This document shows, in pieces, positions 63,987-64,000 of a DNA stretch of 64,000 bases (position 1 is its first letter; every line of letters begins with the position of its first letter). Under the pieces are notes generated by a model. It was not told the origin of the DNA. It saw nothing but the letters and a program-made list of their open reading frames with translations, and did not search any database. The stretch is from Microbacterium trichothecenolyticum (GTDB lineage Bacteria > Actinomycetota > Actinomycetes > Actinomycetales > Microbacteriaceae): NCBI RefSeq assembly GCF_000956465.1, contig NZ_JYJA01000040.1:273773-337772 (forward strand), given 5' to 3'. Both the position numbers and the translations under genes were made by a program.

Positions 63987-64000
63987 GCGCGGAGGCATTC

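Noticed and set aside
1..64000. CRISPR arrays, tRNA or rRNA genes
   Set aside because: No regularly spaced direct repeats of 25-37 bp and no tRNA or rRNA signatures were found by reading either strand.

Overview
This 64 kb window has the GC content, codon use and gene content of a high-GC Gram-positive actinobacterium. The closest fit is Microbacteriaceae, probably Microbacterium or a near relative; this is an inference from style and gene neighbourhoods, not from a marker gene. The genes are densely packed. Many start codons overlap the preceding stop (ATGA, GTGA, TGATG), and many genes look leaderless, with a -10 box six to eight bases before an ATG or GTG. I saw no rRNA, tRNA, CRISPR array, phage genes, integrase or transposase. 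What mobile-like DNA there is consists of short palindromic repeats.

Layout. 1-7.1 kb: a truncated double GNAT acetyltransferase, a membrane-anchored D,D-carboxypeptidase that seems to use an ATT start, a PhzF isomerase, a berberine-bridge-type flavoenzyme, an alpha/beta hydrolase and a GlxA-type regulator. 7.1-23.0 kb: a long minus-strand locus that I read as one scavenging system. It has a complete dipeptide-type ABC transporter, four LLM-class flavin monooxygenases, an M20 amidohydrolase, a DUF1684 protein, an FAD/NAD(P)-binding protein and an MFS exporter. Its parts resemble the Bacillus ytm/yxe loci for S-alkyl-cysteine salvage, and an array of operator-like palindromes precedes the transporter genes. 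23.2-32.4 kb: purA, a beta-propeller lactonase-like protein, a flavin monooxygenase-like oxidoreductase, a LuxR-type regulator, an AI-2E-type permease, chorismate mutase and a GntR(YtrA)-ABC operon.

32.8-40.3 kb: a glycine-betaine/proline-type ABC transporter (proVWX), a patatin lipase, a PlsC-like acyltransferase, and two tandem paralogous membrane-anchored coiled-coil proteins of unknown function. 40.4-46.0 kb: purL, then an ArsR-SRPBCC-hydrolase operon with a near-perfect operator over its promoter, then TerC. 46.4-54.5 kb: the full kdp high-affinity potassium system (a small membrane ORF, kdpFABC, then kdpDE, which appears to have its own promoter). 54.7-60.0 kb: a self-regulated ribbon-helix-helix gene with a DUF4097 partner, sufS-sufU, and a KimA-like potassium importer. 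60.1-64.0 kb: VanZ-RDD, hemerythrin and SRPBCC proteins and an M20D amidohydrolase.

Themes. Potassium and osmotic homeostasis (proVWX, kdp, KimA-like), organosulfur or peptide scavenging (the LLM-ABC locus) and purine synthesis (purA, purL) dominate. Overlaid on the genes are several repeat families. A 69-bp palindromic element lies in frame inside two unrelated genes at 68/69 identity, with a diverged relative at the start of the kdp operon. A 61-bp two-tier palindrome occurs at two places where one gene ends and a leaderless promoter begins. A family of hairpins built on CCGCAGTCACTTCG also recurs. The 9-mer GGATGCTGC is strongly over-represented.
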